From NCBI GenBank assembly GCA_947488655.1, contig CANKZZ010000004.1:186001-250000 (forward strand): a stretch of 64,000 bases of DNA, read 5' to 3'. Every line of letters starts with the position of its first letter. Position 1 is the stretch's first letter. The notes beneath the pieces are model-generated. The model was given only the letters and a program-made list of their open reading frames with translations. It was not told where the DNA came from and ran no database searches. This DNA comes from an uncultured Psychroserpens sp. (GTDB taxonomy: Bacteria; Bacteroidota; Bacteroidia; Flavobacteriales; Flavobacteriaceae). This document shows, one piece after another, positions 44,354-54,500 of this stretch. The translations under genes were made by a program, and so were the position numbers.

Positions 44354-47300
44354 TTAATTTAATTTAAATGTCTTAATATCTTTAAATAGATTCATTTGTA
44401 ATGTTTCCATTTTAGTTTGATATGGCTTCCAGTCGTCACTAAAAAACGTATTAACTTCATTGAGAACTTTCTCCAAAGCATCTTTTGCATTTTTAACTAG
44501 AGTTGTCTCTGTTGAGGTAATACCATTTTGTCTAGAACCAACATATTGTCTGGCTTGACCTAATCTTTGCATAACCGTAACGTCAGGATTTCTGGTAATA
44601 CCTTGGCGTTTATCTTCTTTACCTAAAAATGTATCTACAATGCTGTCAATGTTTTTAATAATTTCTTTAGAGGCTTTAATCTCATCTTTGTATTTTTTCT
44701 CATCTAATTTTTTAAGTAGAGATTCATAATCACTAGCAATTGTTTTACTTTCTACGAGCTGTTTAACAGCATCTGCAGCAGTTTGTTGCATGTCCTCTAA
44801 TTGTTTAGATGCCTCATAAACCTGATTAATATTATCCATAGAAACATCAACTCGAGGATCTGTTTTAACACTTATCATTTCTTCAGCAACTACATCACCA
44901 AAACTCATCACCAATTTATAATTACCAGGTTTTACAGAAACACCACCTCGCTCATTAGTACGTTTTCTAATACGTTTTGATGGATAATCAACTCCTGCTT
45001 CATCCATAAACCAAGTCCATTTGTACACACCAGTTGAGTCTGGAGCTTTTTGCTTTAAAGTTCTAATTAAACGATCACCATCATATATTTTTAGATGAAT
45101 AGAATCCCATTTAATTGCTTTTTCTTTTTCTTCGGAAACAGTATCACTATCATCATTTTTATCATCTAATTGCTCTTCTTCTTTCTTAGAACTTTTAGCA
45201 TCATCGATTTTTACAAAATATGAAAGCCTAGCTCCATAACCTCTGTTTTCTCCATGGTACATGGCATCTGCTCCAAAACGACTACCTGTTGGTTGTTGAT
45301 AAGCTGCTTGATACGCTGTAGGAGGTTCAAACAATTCTAGCTTTTTATTTATAACTTCTTTGTTTTGTGCAATAGCGCGTAATGGTCTTAGATCATCTAA
45401 AACCCAAGCAGCACGTCCAAATGTACCAATGACTAAATCATGCTCTCTTGGGTGTATCACTAAATCTTTAACCGAAACAGTTGGGAATCCATTAGTCCAC
45501 TTTGTCCATTTATTTCCTGCGTCAAAAGAAATGTATAACCCATCGTCTGTTCCTAAAAACATAAGGTTTTTTTCAATAGGATCTTCTATAATAGATAAAG
45601 TGTAACTTTCTACATCTTGTGCGTCTACAATACGCGACCAGGATTTACCATAATTGGTAGTTCTATAGGCATAAGGTGTATAATTAAATCGTCTGTAATC
45701 ATTAGCCACTAACAACGCTTCTCCCTTATTTTTGTTTGAAGCTTTTATTTGAGCAATCCAACTACCAGAAGGAAGTCCCTTTAAATTATTAGTAACATCA
45801 CTCCATGTGTCACCACCATTTGTTGAGTAATGTACTTTACCATCATCTGTACCTACCCATAGCATATCTTTTTCTAAAGGAGAAGGCTCAATTACTAATA
45901 TTGTTGTGTGATTTTCTGCACCTGTGGCATCCAAAGTAAGACCACCACTTTCAGACTGCTTTTGTTTTTCGGGATTGTTAGTTGTTAAATCTGGAGAGAT
46001 GACTGTCCAGGTATCTCCTTTATCTGTTGATTTGTGAACAAATTGACTTCCGAAGTACAACGTATTATTATCAAACGGATCTATATTTATAGCAGAGTTC
46101 CAATTAAATCGTAAATCTACATTTGGGTCGGGATGTGTAGGTTTTACCGAGTAATTATTACCAGTTTGCCAATCGTATCGACTCACAAAACCTTGTTGAC
46201 TCATTGACCAACCATAGCGAGAATCATCTCGATCTGGTACAACATCAAATCCATCTCCAAAACTAATTTCTTGCCAGTAACTATTACGAATGCCTTGAGT
46301 TTTCCAAACATAAGCAGGTCCTCTCCAAGACCCATTGTCTTGCATGCCTCCATATACGTTATACGGTATCTCGTTATCTACATTAATATGATAAAATTGC
46401 GCAACAGGTAAATTTCCAATGAAACGCCAGGATGTTCCGCCATCATGTGTAATATTCATACCACCATCATTGCCATCTATCATAAAACTATCATCGGTTG
46501 GGTGTATCCACCAGGCATGATGATCTGGATGTACACCATTGTCTACACCATAAGCAGGCATAAGTTGTTTAAAGTTTTTTCCTCCGTCTTCAGATACATT
46601 TACATACGTGTAAATAGAATACACTCGATTTTCGTTTTGAGGATCTACGTAAATTTCAGAGTAATAAAATGGTCTGTTACCAATATCATTTTTCTTGTTT
46701 ATCATAGTCCACGAAAAACCACCATCTTCACTTTTGTACAGTGCATTTTTCTTGGCTTCAACTAGAGCGTAAATTATGTTTGGTTTATTTGGAGCAATTG
46801 CTACACCAATTCGACCTAAATTCCCTTTTGGAAACCCTTCTTTATCGGTGATTTTTTTCCAAGTTTTACCTCCATCATGTGTGATGTGTAAGCCAGAGCC
46901 TTCGCCTCCTGAGTTAAAAAACCATGGGTCTCTTTTATGCTCCCACATTGCAGCAATTAACTTATTAGGGTTTGTTGGGTCCATCACTAAATCTGCAACA
47001 CCAGTTTTATTATTTGCAAATAAAATTTTATTCCAGGTTTTACCACCATCAACGGTTTTAAAAACACCACGTTCTGGGTGTTCTCCCCAAGGAGAACCAA
47101 TAGCGCCAACATAGACCACATCTGGATTTGTTGGGTCAATAATTACACGATGTATGTGTCTCGTGTTTTCCAATCCCATAGATTGCCAACTTTTGCCACC
47201 ATCCAAAGATTTGTAAATACCATAACCACCGTTTAAACTATTTCTTGGGTTTCCTTCTCCAGTACCAACCCAAATCACACTTGGATTTGATTGTTGTATA

Positions 47301-47572
47301 GCAACAGCACCAATAGAAGCAGTAAGCTCATTGTCAAAAATTGGCGACCATTTAATACCACCAGATTCACTTTTCCAAAGACCACCAGAAGCAGTTCCTA
47401 CATACATAACATCTGTGTTATTATGCACAACATCAATAGCTGTTACACGACCTGACATTCCGCCAGGACCTATGTTTCGAGGCTTCATGTTTTTTAGAAG
47501 GTTTAAAGAAATATCTTGTGCAATAAGAGAAAATGATGCTAAGAAAAGCATCAAGAAAATTGATTTTTTCAT
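44354..47572 (-). CDS. Sortilin/VPS10-like Asp-box beta-propeller protein
   Basis: This is a 1072-residue secreted protein (signal peptide 1-18, ending LIAQ). Residues about 30-720 form beta-propellers with around eleven Asp-box (BNR) repeats of the form S-x-D-x-G-x-T-W, such as SLDGGKSW, TVDGGKTW, THDGGKTW, STDKGDTW and STNGGDTW. The conserved opening PRNIGPGGMSGRVTAI is typical of the large Bacteroidota family often mislabelled glycosyl hydrolase. An Ig-like region and a helical C-terminus (about 920-1060) follow. No sialidase active-site set is visible, so binding rather than hydrolysis is more likely. It is coupled to the S9 peptidase gene. Confidence 0.85.
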   Translation of the reverse strand: MKKSIFLMLFLASFSLIAQDISLNLLKNMKPRNIGPGGMSGRVTAIDVVHNNTDVMYVGTASGGLWKSESGGIKWSPIFDNELTASIGAVAIQQSNPSVIWVGTGEGNPRNSLNGGYGIYKSLDGGKSWQSMGLENTRHIHRVIIDPTNPDVVYVGAIGSPWGEHPERGVFKTVDGGKTWNKILFANNKTGVADLVMDPTNPNKLIAAMWEHKRDPWFFNSGGEGSGLHITHDGGKTWKKITDKEGFPKGNLGRIGVAIAPNKPNIIYALVEAKKNALYKSEDGGFSWTMINKKNDIGNRPFYYSEIYVDPQNENRVYSIYTYVNVSEDGGKNFKQLMPAYGVDNGVHPDHHAWWIHPTDDSFMIDGNDGGMNITHDGGTSWRFIGNLPVAQFYHINVDNEIPYNVYGGMQDNGSWRGPAYVWKTQGIRNSYWQEISFGDGFDVVPDRDDSRYGWSMSQQGFVSRYDWQTGNNYSVKPTHPDPNVDLRFNWNSAINIDPFDNNTLYFGSQFVHKSTDKGDTWTVISPDLTTNNPEKQKQSESGGLTLDATGAENHTTILVIEPSPLEKDMLWVGTDDGKVHYSTNGGDTWSDVTNNLKGLPSGSWIAQIKASNKNKGEALLVANDYRRFNYTPYAYRTTNYGKSWSRIVDAQDVESYTLSIIEDPIEKNLMFLGTDDGLYISFDAGNKWTKWTNGFPTVSVKDLVIHPREHDLVIGTFGRAAWVLDDLRPLRAIAQNKEVINKKLELFEPPTAYQAAYQQPTGSRFGADAMYHGENRGYGARLSYFVKIDDAKSSKKEEEQLDDKNDDSDTVSEEKEKAIKWDSIHLKIYDGDRLIRTLKQKAPDSTGVYKWTWFMDEAGVDYPSKRIRKRTNERGGVSVKPGNYKLVMSFGDVVAEEMISVKTDPRVDVSMDNINQVYEASKQLEDMQQTAADAVKQLVESKTIASDYESLLKKLDEKKYKDEIKASKEIIKNIDSIVDTFLGKEDKRQGITRNPDVTVMQRLGQARQYVGSRQNGITSTETTLVKNAKDALEKVLNEVNTFFSDDWKPYQTKMETLQMNLFKDIKTFKLN

Positions 47573-47680
47573 TTGTAATTGGTTTGATTGCTTTAAAGAT
47601 AAATAATCTTATCGAAGGATATGTAAAATTGTTGTTAATGCTTTTATTCCAAATTAAAATTGTCGTATTTTTATAGTGCT

Positions 47681-48808
47681 ATGATAAATGATAAAAATTT
47701 TAAAAAAGGCTTCGTTTTTAAACCTTACGAAGCGCCTAACCAATCTCCTTTTGATAAACTTTTTGAAATCTTTAAAGAGTTAATAACCCACACCTCTGGA
47801 GATTTTGATGAAGCTATTTCCTGGCTTAGAGAGTTGGATAAAGAGTATGAGTTAACTACTGCAGAATATACAATAGACGATTTTATAGAAGACCTCAAAA
47901 AGAAAGGATATATTAAAGAAGAAATAGATCCAGATGGTCAAGGTGGTATGGCAATTACTGCTAAAACCGAACGCGCTATTAGACAGCAAGCGTTGGAGCA
48001 TATCTTCGGAAAAATAAAACGCAGCGGTCAAGGTAATCATAAGAGTAAAAGTCCAGGAATAGGAGATGAGCACACTGGAGATTTTAGAAACTACCAATTT
48101 GGTGATGCTTTAGATAAAGTATCAATGACCGAAAGTTTGCGAAATGCGCAAATAAATCATGGTATTGGAGACTTTAATATTACTGAAGATGACCTGGTTG
48201 TAGAAGAAACTTTACATAAATCCCAAATGAGTACTGTACTAATGATAGATATTAGTCACAGTATGATATTATATGGCGAAGATAGAATTACACCTGCAAA
48301 GCGAGTGGCAATGGCTTTAGCAGAATTAATCACAACACGTTACCCAAAAGATACGTTAGATATTATTGTTTTTGGTAATGACTCTTGGCAAATAGAAATC
48401 AAAGATTTACCATACCTTAAAGTAGGACCATATCATACAAATACAGTTGCAGGTTTACAATTAGCGATGGATTTGTTGAGAAGAAAACGTAATACAAATA
48501 AGCAAATTTTTATGATTACAGATGGTAAACCGAGTTGCTTAAAATTGCCAGATGGTCAATATTATAAAGATAGTAATGGTCTTAATCCCTACATAACTAA
48601 TAAATGTTATGCAATGGCAGGTCAGGCTAGAAAATTACACATCCCAATCACTACATTTATGATTGCCCAAGATAGATATCTTATGCAATTTGTAGAAGAG
48701 TTTACAAGAGCCAATCAAGGCAAAGCATTTTACACAGGATTAAAAGGTTTAGGTGAAATGATTTTTGAAGATTATGAAACAAATAGAAAAAAAAGAATTA
48801 GAGGATAG
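47681..48808 (+). CDS. VWA domain protein paired with a MoxR-like AAA+ ATPase
   Basis: This is a protein of about 375 residues, cytoplasmic by lack of signal. The C-terminal von Willebrand A domain contains the MIDAS motif D-I-S-H-S in VLMIDISHSM and the conserved Asp/Thr positions (ITDGKPS). The N-terminal half is helical and charged. I chose the ATG at 47681 (MINDKNFKKG); a TTG at 47660 would add seven residues without support. The neighbouring gene encodes a chelatase-type ATPase, so the pair resembles BchD/BchI or CbbO/CbbQ couples, in which the ATPase remodels a target delivered by the VWA partner. The target is unknown. Confidence 0.82.
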   Translation: MINDKNFKKGFVFKPYEAPNQSPFDKLFEIFKELITHTSGDFDEAISWLRELDKEYELTTAEYTIDDFIEDLKKKGYIKEEIDPDGQGGMAITAKTERAIRQQALEHIFGKIKRSGQGNHKSKSPGIGDEHTGDFRNYQFGDALDKVSMTESLRNAQINHGIGDFNITEDDLVVEETLHKSQMSTVLMIDISHSMILYGEDRITPAKRVAMALAELITTRYPKDTLDIIVFGNDSWQIEIKDLPYLKVGPYHTNTVAGLQLAMDLLRRKRNTNKQIFMITDGKPSCLKLPDGQYYKDSNGLNPYITNKCYAMAGQARKLHIPITTFMIAQDRYLMQFVEEFTRANQGKAFYTGLKGLGEMIFEDYETNRKKRIRG

Positions 48809-48855
48809 AAAAAACTTAAGCCACTAGCTGTAACTATTTTAAATTATATTAATTA

Positions 48856-48902
48856 TAAGAGTAAGAGTAAGAGCTAAAGGCAAAAGGCTAATAGCCAAAA
48901 GC
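48856..48902 (+). repeat. Short hexanucleotide repeat and hairpin between the VWA and AAA+ genes
   Basis: TAAGAG is repeated three times in a row (48856-48873), followed by AAGGC/AAAAGC-type purine repeats and a small inverted repeat GGCTA-A-TAGCC (48886-48896). Similar purine-rich strings are common between flavobacterial genes. They could vary in copy number and tune expression of the ATPase. Confidence 0.55.
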
Positions 48903-48907
48903 ATAAT

Positions 48908-50380
48908 ATGAATATGAAAATAGAAACTATAAAAACTTTAGGAGAGTTAAAAAAAGCAGGTTATCAAAGCAAATCTATAAAAGATGAATTGCGTGATAAT
49001 TTGATTGAGAAAATAAAAAATAAAGAAACCGCTTTTGAAGGTGTTCATGGTTATGAAAATACTGTGATACCAGAATTAGAACGTGCTATTTTATCGAGAC
49101 ACAATATAAATTTATTGGGACTTCGCGGACAAGCAAAGACGAGATTAGCACGATTGATGTTAAATTTGTTGGATGAGCATATTCCATATGTTGCAGGATC
49201 TGAAATTAACGATGATCCTTTAAATCCAATATCTCGTTTTGCTTCTGAATTAATTTCTGAAAAAGGCGATGATACTCCAATTGCTTGGTTGCATAGAAGT
49301 GAACGCTTTGCCGAAAAACTAGCAACTCCAGATGTAACTGTTGCAGATCTTATTGGAGATGTAGACCCTATAAAAGCAGCCAATTTAAAATTGAGTTATG
49401 CAGATGATCGTGTGATTCACTACGGAATGATACCAAGAGCAAATCGTTGCATTTTTGTTATCAATGAGTTACCAGATTTACAAGCAAGAATACAAGTTGC
49501 ACTTTTTAATATTCTACAAGAAGGAGACATTCAAATTAGAGGTTTTAAATTGAGGCTGCCTTTAGATGTTCAGTTTATTTTTACTGCAAATCCAGAAGAT
49601 TATACCAATAGAGGTAGTATTGTTACACCATTAAAAGACAGAATTGGAAGTCAAATTTTAACCCATTACCCTGTTGATATTGAAACTGCTAGATTAATTA
49701 CAGAGCAAGAGGCCAAAGTAGTTGTGAGTCAAAAAGACACGGTAATAGTTCCAGATTTGGCAAGAGATTTATTAGAGCAAATTGTATTTGAAGCTAGAGA
49801 AAGTGAATATGTTGATGCTAAAAGTGGAGTAAGTGCCAGACTAAGTATAACTGCTTTAGAGAATTTATTGAGTACAGCAGAGCGTCGCGCTCTAATGGTT
49901 GGTGATGATAAAACGATGCTAAGGTTGAGTGACTTTGTTGGCATTATTCCTTCAATAACAGGTAAGGTTGAATTAGTTTATGAAGGCGAGCAGGAAGGTG
50001 CAGCAATGGTAGCGTATAACTTAATTGGTGAAGCAGTTAAAAGTTTGTTTCCAGAGTTTTTTCCGAAGATAGAAAAATTGAAAAAAGATACTGATGAAAC
50101 ACCTTATGATGATATTATATCTTGGTTTTTTAACCAGCAAGATGCTTTTGAAATTCTAGATGATTTAAGGGATAAAGAATATATGAATTTGTTGGATGCA
50201 GTAACACCTTTAGATGATTTACTGGGAGAATACCAACCTAAGTTATCTAAAGAAGATAGTTATTTTGTTAAAGAATTTGTGCTTTGGGCACTCGTTGAGT
50301 TTAAGCAATTAAGTAAATATCGTTTTACAGAGGGAATTCAATTTAAAGATCCTTACGGTAGTTATATAAGTGGTATATAA
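48908..50380 (+). CDS. MoxR/Mg-chelatase-like AAA+ ATPase
   Basis: This is a 490-residue AAA+ ATPase. Walker A is GLRGQAKT at residues 71-78. The Walker B equivalent is CIFVINELPDL, and sensor I is FIFTANPEDYTNRG. The arginine-finger region is PLKDRIGSQI, and a helical lid follows. This is the ChlI/MoxR class that works with VWA partners. An in-frame ATG also occurs two codons in (MKIETIK). It lies 99 bases after the VWA gene and is presumably co-transcribed. The pair probably matures or remodels a protein or metal cofactor; no substrate gene is adjacent. Confidence 0.85.
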   Translation: MNMKIETIKTLGELKKAGYQSKSIKDELRDNLIEKIKNKETAFEGVHGYENTVIPELERAILSRHNINLLGLRGQAKTRLARLMLNLLDEHIPYVAGSEINDDPLNPISRFASELISEKGDDTPIAWLHRSERFAEKLATPDVTVADLIGDVDPIKAANLKLSYADDRVIHYGMIPRANRCIFVINELPDLQARIQVALFNILQEGDIQIRGFKLRLPLDVQFIFTANPEDYTNRGSIVTPLKDRIGSQILTHYPVDIETARLITEQEAKVVVSQKDTVIVPDLARDLLEQIVFEARESEYVDAKSGVSARLSITALENLLSTAERRALMVGDDKTMLRLSDFVGIIPSITGKVELVYEGEQEGAAMVAYNLIGEAVKSLFPEFFPKIEKLKKDTDETPYDDIISWFFNQQDAFEILDDLRDKEYMNLLDAVTPLDDLLGEYQPKLSKEDSYFVKEFVLWALVEFKQLSKYRFTEGIQFKDPYGSYISGI

Positions 50381-50944
50381 TTACCAAGTATTTCTACTTT
50401 TAATATTAGCATCGCAGAGTTTAATAATCTCTGCGATTCTTTTTTGTTTCGTTTCTTCTCTTTTGGCTTGCTCCAGCCAGTAGAGGTAACCTTTTTTGTA
50501 AGAAGGCGCAAAGTTATTAAAGTTTTTAAATGCATTTGCATTTTTGTTAAAGGCTTGCTGTAAATTTAATGGTATTATACCTTTTTCTACATTATCTAAA
50601 GCTGCCCAGCTACCGTTTTCTCTTGCAATTTTAATAGATTGAAGTCCGCTTTCGTGCATCAAGTTGTTTTTAATTAATTCTTTAATATGCTTTTTATTAA
50701 GCGCACTCCAAACGCTTTTAGGTTTTCTTGGGCAGAAATATTGCCTGCGTTTACCCTTACCTAAACTTTTAACGGTAGAATCAATCCATCCATAACATAA
50801 TGCTACTTTTACAGCTTCTTCCCATGTCATAGACGCTTCTTCATTTTCAATTTTGTAAAAAATGAGATAGATGCCATGGGTGTTTTTATGATTATTTTTA
50901 AGCCACTGTCTCCATTCTTTTGCTGTTTTAAAATATAATTCCAT
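50381..50944 (-). CDS. YdeI/OmpD-associated family protein
   Basis: This is a 187-residue protein of the YdeI-like family. It has an N-terminal region WRQWLKNNHKNTHGIYLIFYK, the conserved TWEEAVKVALCYGWIDSTVK, the signature FCPRKPKSVWSALNKKHI, and a Lys/Arg-rich C-terminal helix region with YKKGYLYWLEQAKREETKQKRI. Members have been connected to antimicrobial or bacteriocin tolerance, but the biochemical role is not settled. It converges exactly on the AAA+ gene: stop codons abut at 50380/50381. Confidence 0.8.
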   Translation of the reverse strand: MELYFKTAKEWRQWLKNNHKNTHGIYLIFYKIENEEASMTWEEAVKVALCYGWIDSTVKSLGKGKRRQYFCPRKPKSVWSALNKKHIKELIKNNLMHESGLQSIKIARENGSWAALDNVEKGIIPLNLQQAFNKNANAFKNFNNFAPSYKKGYLYWLEQAKREETKQKRIAEIIKLCDANIKSRNTW

Positions 50945-51142
50945 AATAATTTGATTTTATTTGTGACCTTTTTAAAATCTAAAATGGTCATATGCTAGCA
51001 ATATGTTTTAACAAAAATAGTTTTAAAATCTATTCATTTAATCTGAAATTTTAACATTTTAGTGTATTTCGTCGAATATTTAATACATTTAATCGATAAT
51101 TTCTTTGTTTGTTGTTAAAACTAATCTACATTTACGTCGTTA

Positions 51143-51503
51143 TTGAAATTGTGATTTTTTTACAATTAAATATTTGGCCCCAAGCCTATGAAACAAATTT
51201 ACCTACTTAGAAGCAGAAATATCTGCAATGTTATGTTATCTCATTCCTTAGTTCTGAATTTTCAGAATTCCAAGAATTTTATAGCTTAATTTCGTTTTAC
51301 CAACTGGTAAGTAAGCTTTCATATTATTTTCTCAATATCTAATTAATCCAAAAAATACTTTTCGTAATAGCGAAGTATTTTCCCTCATTATGCTTTACTG
51401 ACAATTGTTAGTAAAGGCATAACATTTGAATAGCATTTTTTAAAAAACAAAGTAAGGGAATTTACTAAACCTATGATGCCGACACATCATTAAAACTACT
51501 ATT
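51143..51503 (+). promoter_or_regulatory. Long hairpin-rich leader of the large T9SS protein (copy 1)
   Basis: The 559-base gap before the gene holds no gene but a set of elements shared with the gap at 55962-56191. In order: an AATTGT/ACAATT inverted repeat (51147-51152, 51162-51167); a TATTTGG box, then GGC/AGCC (51171-51186); a 9-bp hairpin AAAATACTT/AAGTATTTT (51352-51381) followed by TCCCTCA; a long stem TTATGC-TTTACT with AGTAAA-g-GCATAA (51388-51422); GGGAATTTACTAA; and a stem ATGATG/CATCAT (51473-51490) 13 bases before ATG. Copy 1 also has extra hairpins between 51210 and 51315. It looks like a structured 5' leader. No known riboswitch class was recognised. Confidence 0.6.
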
Positions 51504-54500
51504 ATGAAAGCTACTAACAATTTTGGAAGACCTACTATTGCAAAATTACTTGTATTAATTATCATCTTTTTGTTTAACACTATTGCAGTGTTTGCTCAAG
51601 AAGCTCCTGCAGCAGCAGCTTCTACATCTCCTGGTAACGTACCCAACAGTTTAGAATTGTGGATGAAGGCAGGATCTGGTACAAGTACGACTGTTAATAA
51701 CCAAAAGGTTTCAAGCTGGTTAGATAATTCTCCAAATGCTTTTTATGTAGAAGATGGACTAGATGGAAAAGGTCCTAGATACGTTAATAACGCTATTAAC
51801 TTTAATCCTGCATTAAAATTTACTAGAAGTGGTGGTGAGTATATGAAGATACCTTTAGCAGCTGTTACTGGTACAGGTCTAGATGTAACACCTTCTCCAG
51901 CAGCAGGTATTTCTAATCCTTCTAGTATGTCAATTTTTGCTGCTTTTTTAACAGATCAAAGTGGAGCAGGTACCATACTTTCTCGAGCAACAAGTAGTTC
52001 TAGAAGTTACCAATTATGGCTAGGCGATAGAGATCGTGTAGTGCATTATACTTTAGGGCGAACATCTGGTACAGGTCAAAGTCACCCAGATAGTGGGATT
52101 AACTACGGAATAACACATGCTAGAAATGATCCAAAAATTTCATCTTTAGTTGTAGATATTTCTGGTGCGTCTATGGCTAATGACCCTAATGAAGCTACAG
52201 GTAAAATAAAAAAATACGTTAATGGTTATTTAGACCCATTAACAACTTATACAGATGGTGATGCTGGTTTTGGTACTGGACAAACTACTAATATGGATGT
52301 GACTATTGGAGCTCGAAGAAATTCTAATAACACTAATGTTGGTAATTTATTACAAGGTAATGTTGCCGAAATTATCGTTTATGATAGAGCTTTGACTGCT
52401 CTAGAAAGACAACGAGTTGAGACTTATATGGCCATAAAATATGGAATAACCTTAGGTTATAATGATGAGTATTATAAATGGGAAAACTCACCAAATCATA
52501 CAACTACTTTTGGATACTCTGGAACCAGTAATGATTACATTCTATCTAATAACTCTCATGCGTGGACAGGATCTAGTAATGCTGGATTTGGTTATAATGT
52601 CTTTGGTATTGCTAGAGATGATAATTCAGGATTATTACAACTTAAATCTAAAAGTGTACACGTAGCCGAAATTACTAAAGAAACGTCTGTTTTAACTATG
52701 CAGGATGAATCTAATTCTATAGCTAATGATAGAAGTTATTTACTCGTTGGAAACAATGGAGCTAATATTCAATTTAAAACCTCTGGAGTGCCTGAGCGTG
52801 TGAATAGTACAATTAACAGAGTTTGGAAAGCAAGAAAAAGTACAAATGATGTAGGTTCTATTAGATTAGATTTTGACTTAAGTCAATGGAATCTTTCTGG
52901 AAGTAGTGATTTAGAAATGATAATATCAGACAATAGTAACTTAACGAATTATAAAAATGTTACTGGTACTTATAATTCAAGTACAAAAACCATGACGTTT
53001 ACCAATCTTAATTTAGAAGATGGAGAGTATTTTACGCTAGCTAAATTACAAGAGATGGATGATTCGTATCATTTTAATTTTGATGGATCATCAACTTATG
53101 TAGACTTAGGTGATAATTTTAATATCAATTCTTCAGGTTTTACAATTTCAGCATGGATAAAAAGAGATGCTACTTCTGGAGATCGTTCGATAGTATCTAA
53201 GAGAAATAATAATAACTCTCAAGGTTTTGATTTTAAAATAAACTCTGTTGGTAGATTAGTTGCAACCTGGAGAACGAGTTTAGGATTCTATCAAACTATT
53301 AATACATCTACAATTATACCGGTAAATGAATGGCATCATGTTGCTGTTAGCTATAATGGTGTACGAGCTTATTTATATATAGATGGCGTTGAAGCCAAAA
53401 ATGCTATTAAAGCACAACCAGGTTCGAGTAATAATCGATTGTTAGTTGGTGCATCTGGAAATACTCCTGGTAGATTTTTTAATGGAGATATTGATGAGGT
53501 TCGTATTTGGAATACAGATTTAACTGAGTCTCAACTTAGATTTACAATGAATCAAGAAGTTGAAAATAAATCTAATAAAGTAGTAGGAGCATTTTTTGAA
53601 AAAAGAAATATAACACCTACTAACAATGATATTGCTACTTTACCTTGGAGTAGTCTAGAGTTATATCTTCCGTTTTCGCATGTAAGAGGTAATTGTTTGT
53701 TTAATAAATCATCTTTTACATCTGTAAATGGTAGATTATACAATACACCAAATAGTGCTATTGATACACAAACTGCACCATTACCTTATAAGTCTTCTCA
53801 AAACGGAAATTGGGATACTAAATCGTCTTGGTCAAATGGTAATATTCAAACCTTACCTGGAGCAAAATCTTTGGTTAACTCTTCGATATCTGTAGATTGG
53901 AATATTGTACAAACGTCACATAATTTAACAATGAACAATAATAATATTACTTCTAAAAACAGGAAGTTATTAGGTCTGTTTGTTGATGCCAATAAAATTA
54001 CTTTAGAAGGTAATAATACATCCAAAACAGGTAATGGTTTAACGATAACTCATTATTTAAGTTTAGATGGTAAACTCGATTTACAAGGAGAATCTCAACT
54101 AATACAAGAAGAAGGAAGTGATTTAAAGGTTTCTAGTTCAGGCTCATTAGAAAAAGACCAGCAAGGTACAAGAGATATGTTTACCTATAATTATTGGTCT
54201 TCGCCTGTTGGGCAAACAAGTACGACTTCTAATAATACAAACTATGCTATAAATGCAGTTTTTAAAGATGGTACAAATCCAAATGTAGCACAAAATATAA
54301 ATTTCGTAACAAATAGTTATAATGGTAGTGCAGGTAATCCAATTACTATAGCAGATTATTGGATTTGGAAATTTGCCAATCAACCAGATGACACCTATTC
54401 TGCTTGGCAACATGTAAGAAGTACTGGAAGTTTAAAACCAGGTGAAGGATTCACAATGAAAGGTGTTACAAATACTGCTGGTAATGTAGGCTTAGAACAA

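Noticed and set aside
46445-47114. Forward-strand open frames opposite the Asp-box protein gene
   Set aside because: They lie fully inside a clear reverse-strand gene, have odd composition (Ile/Tyr/Cys rich) and no family resemblance.
44354-47572. Glycosyl hydrolase (sialidase) call
   Set aside because: Asp-boxes are structural; no arginine triad or other sialidase active-site set is visible.
51143-51503. Known riboswitch (c-di-GMP, preQ1, SAM, cobalamin) in the T9SS leader
   Set aside because: None of the conserved cores of these classes could be read; only paralogue-conserved hairpins are visible.
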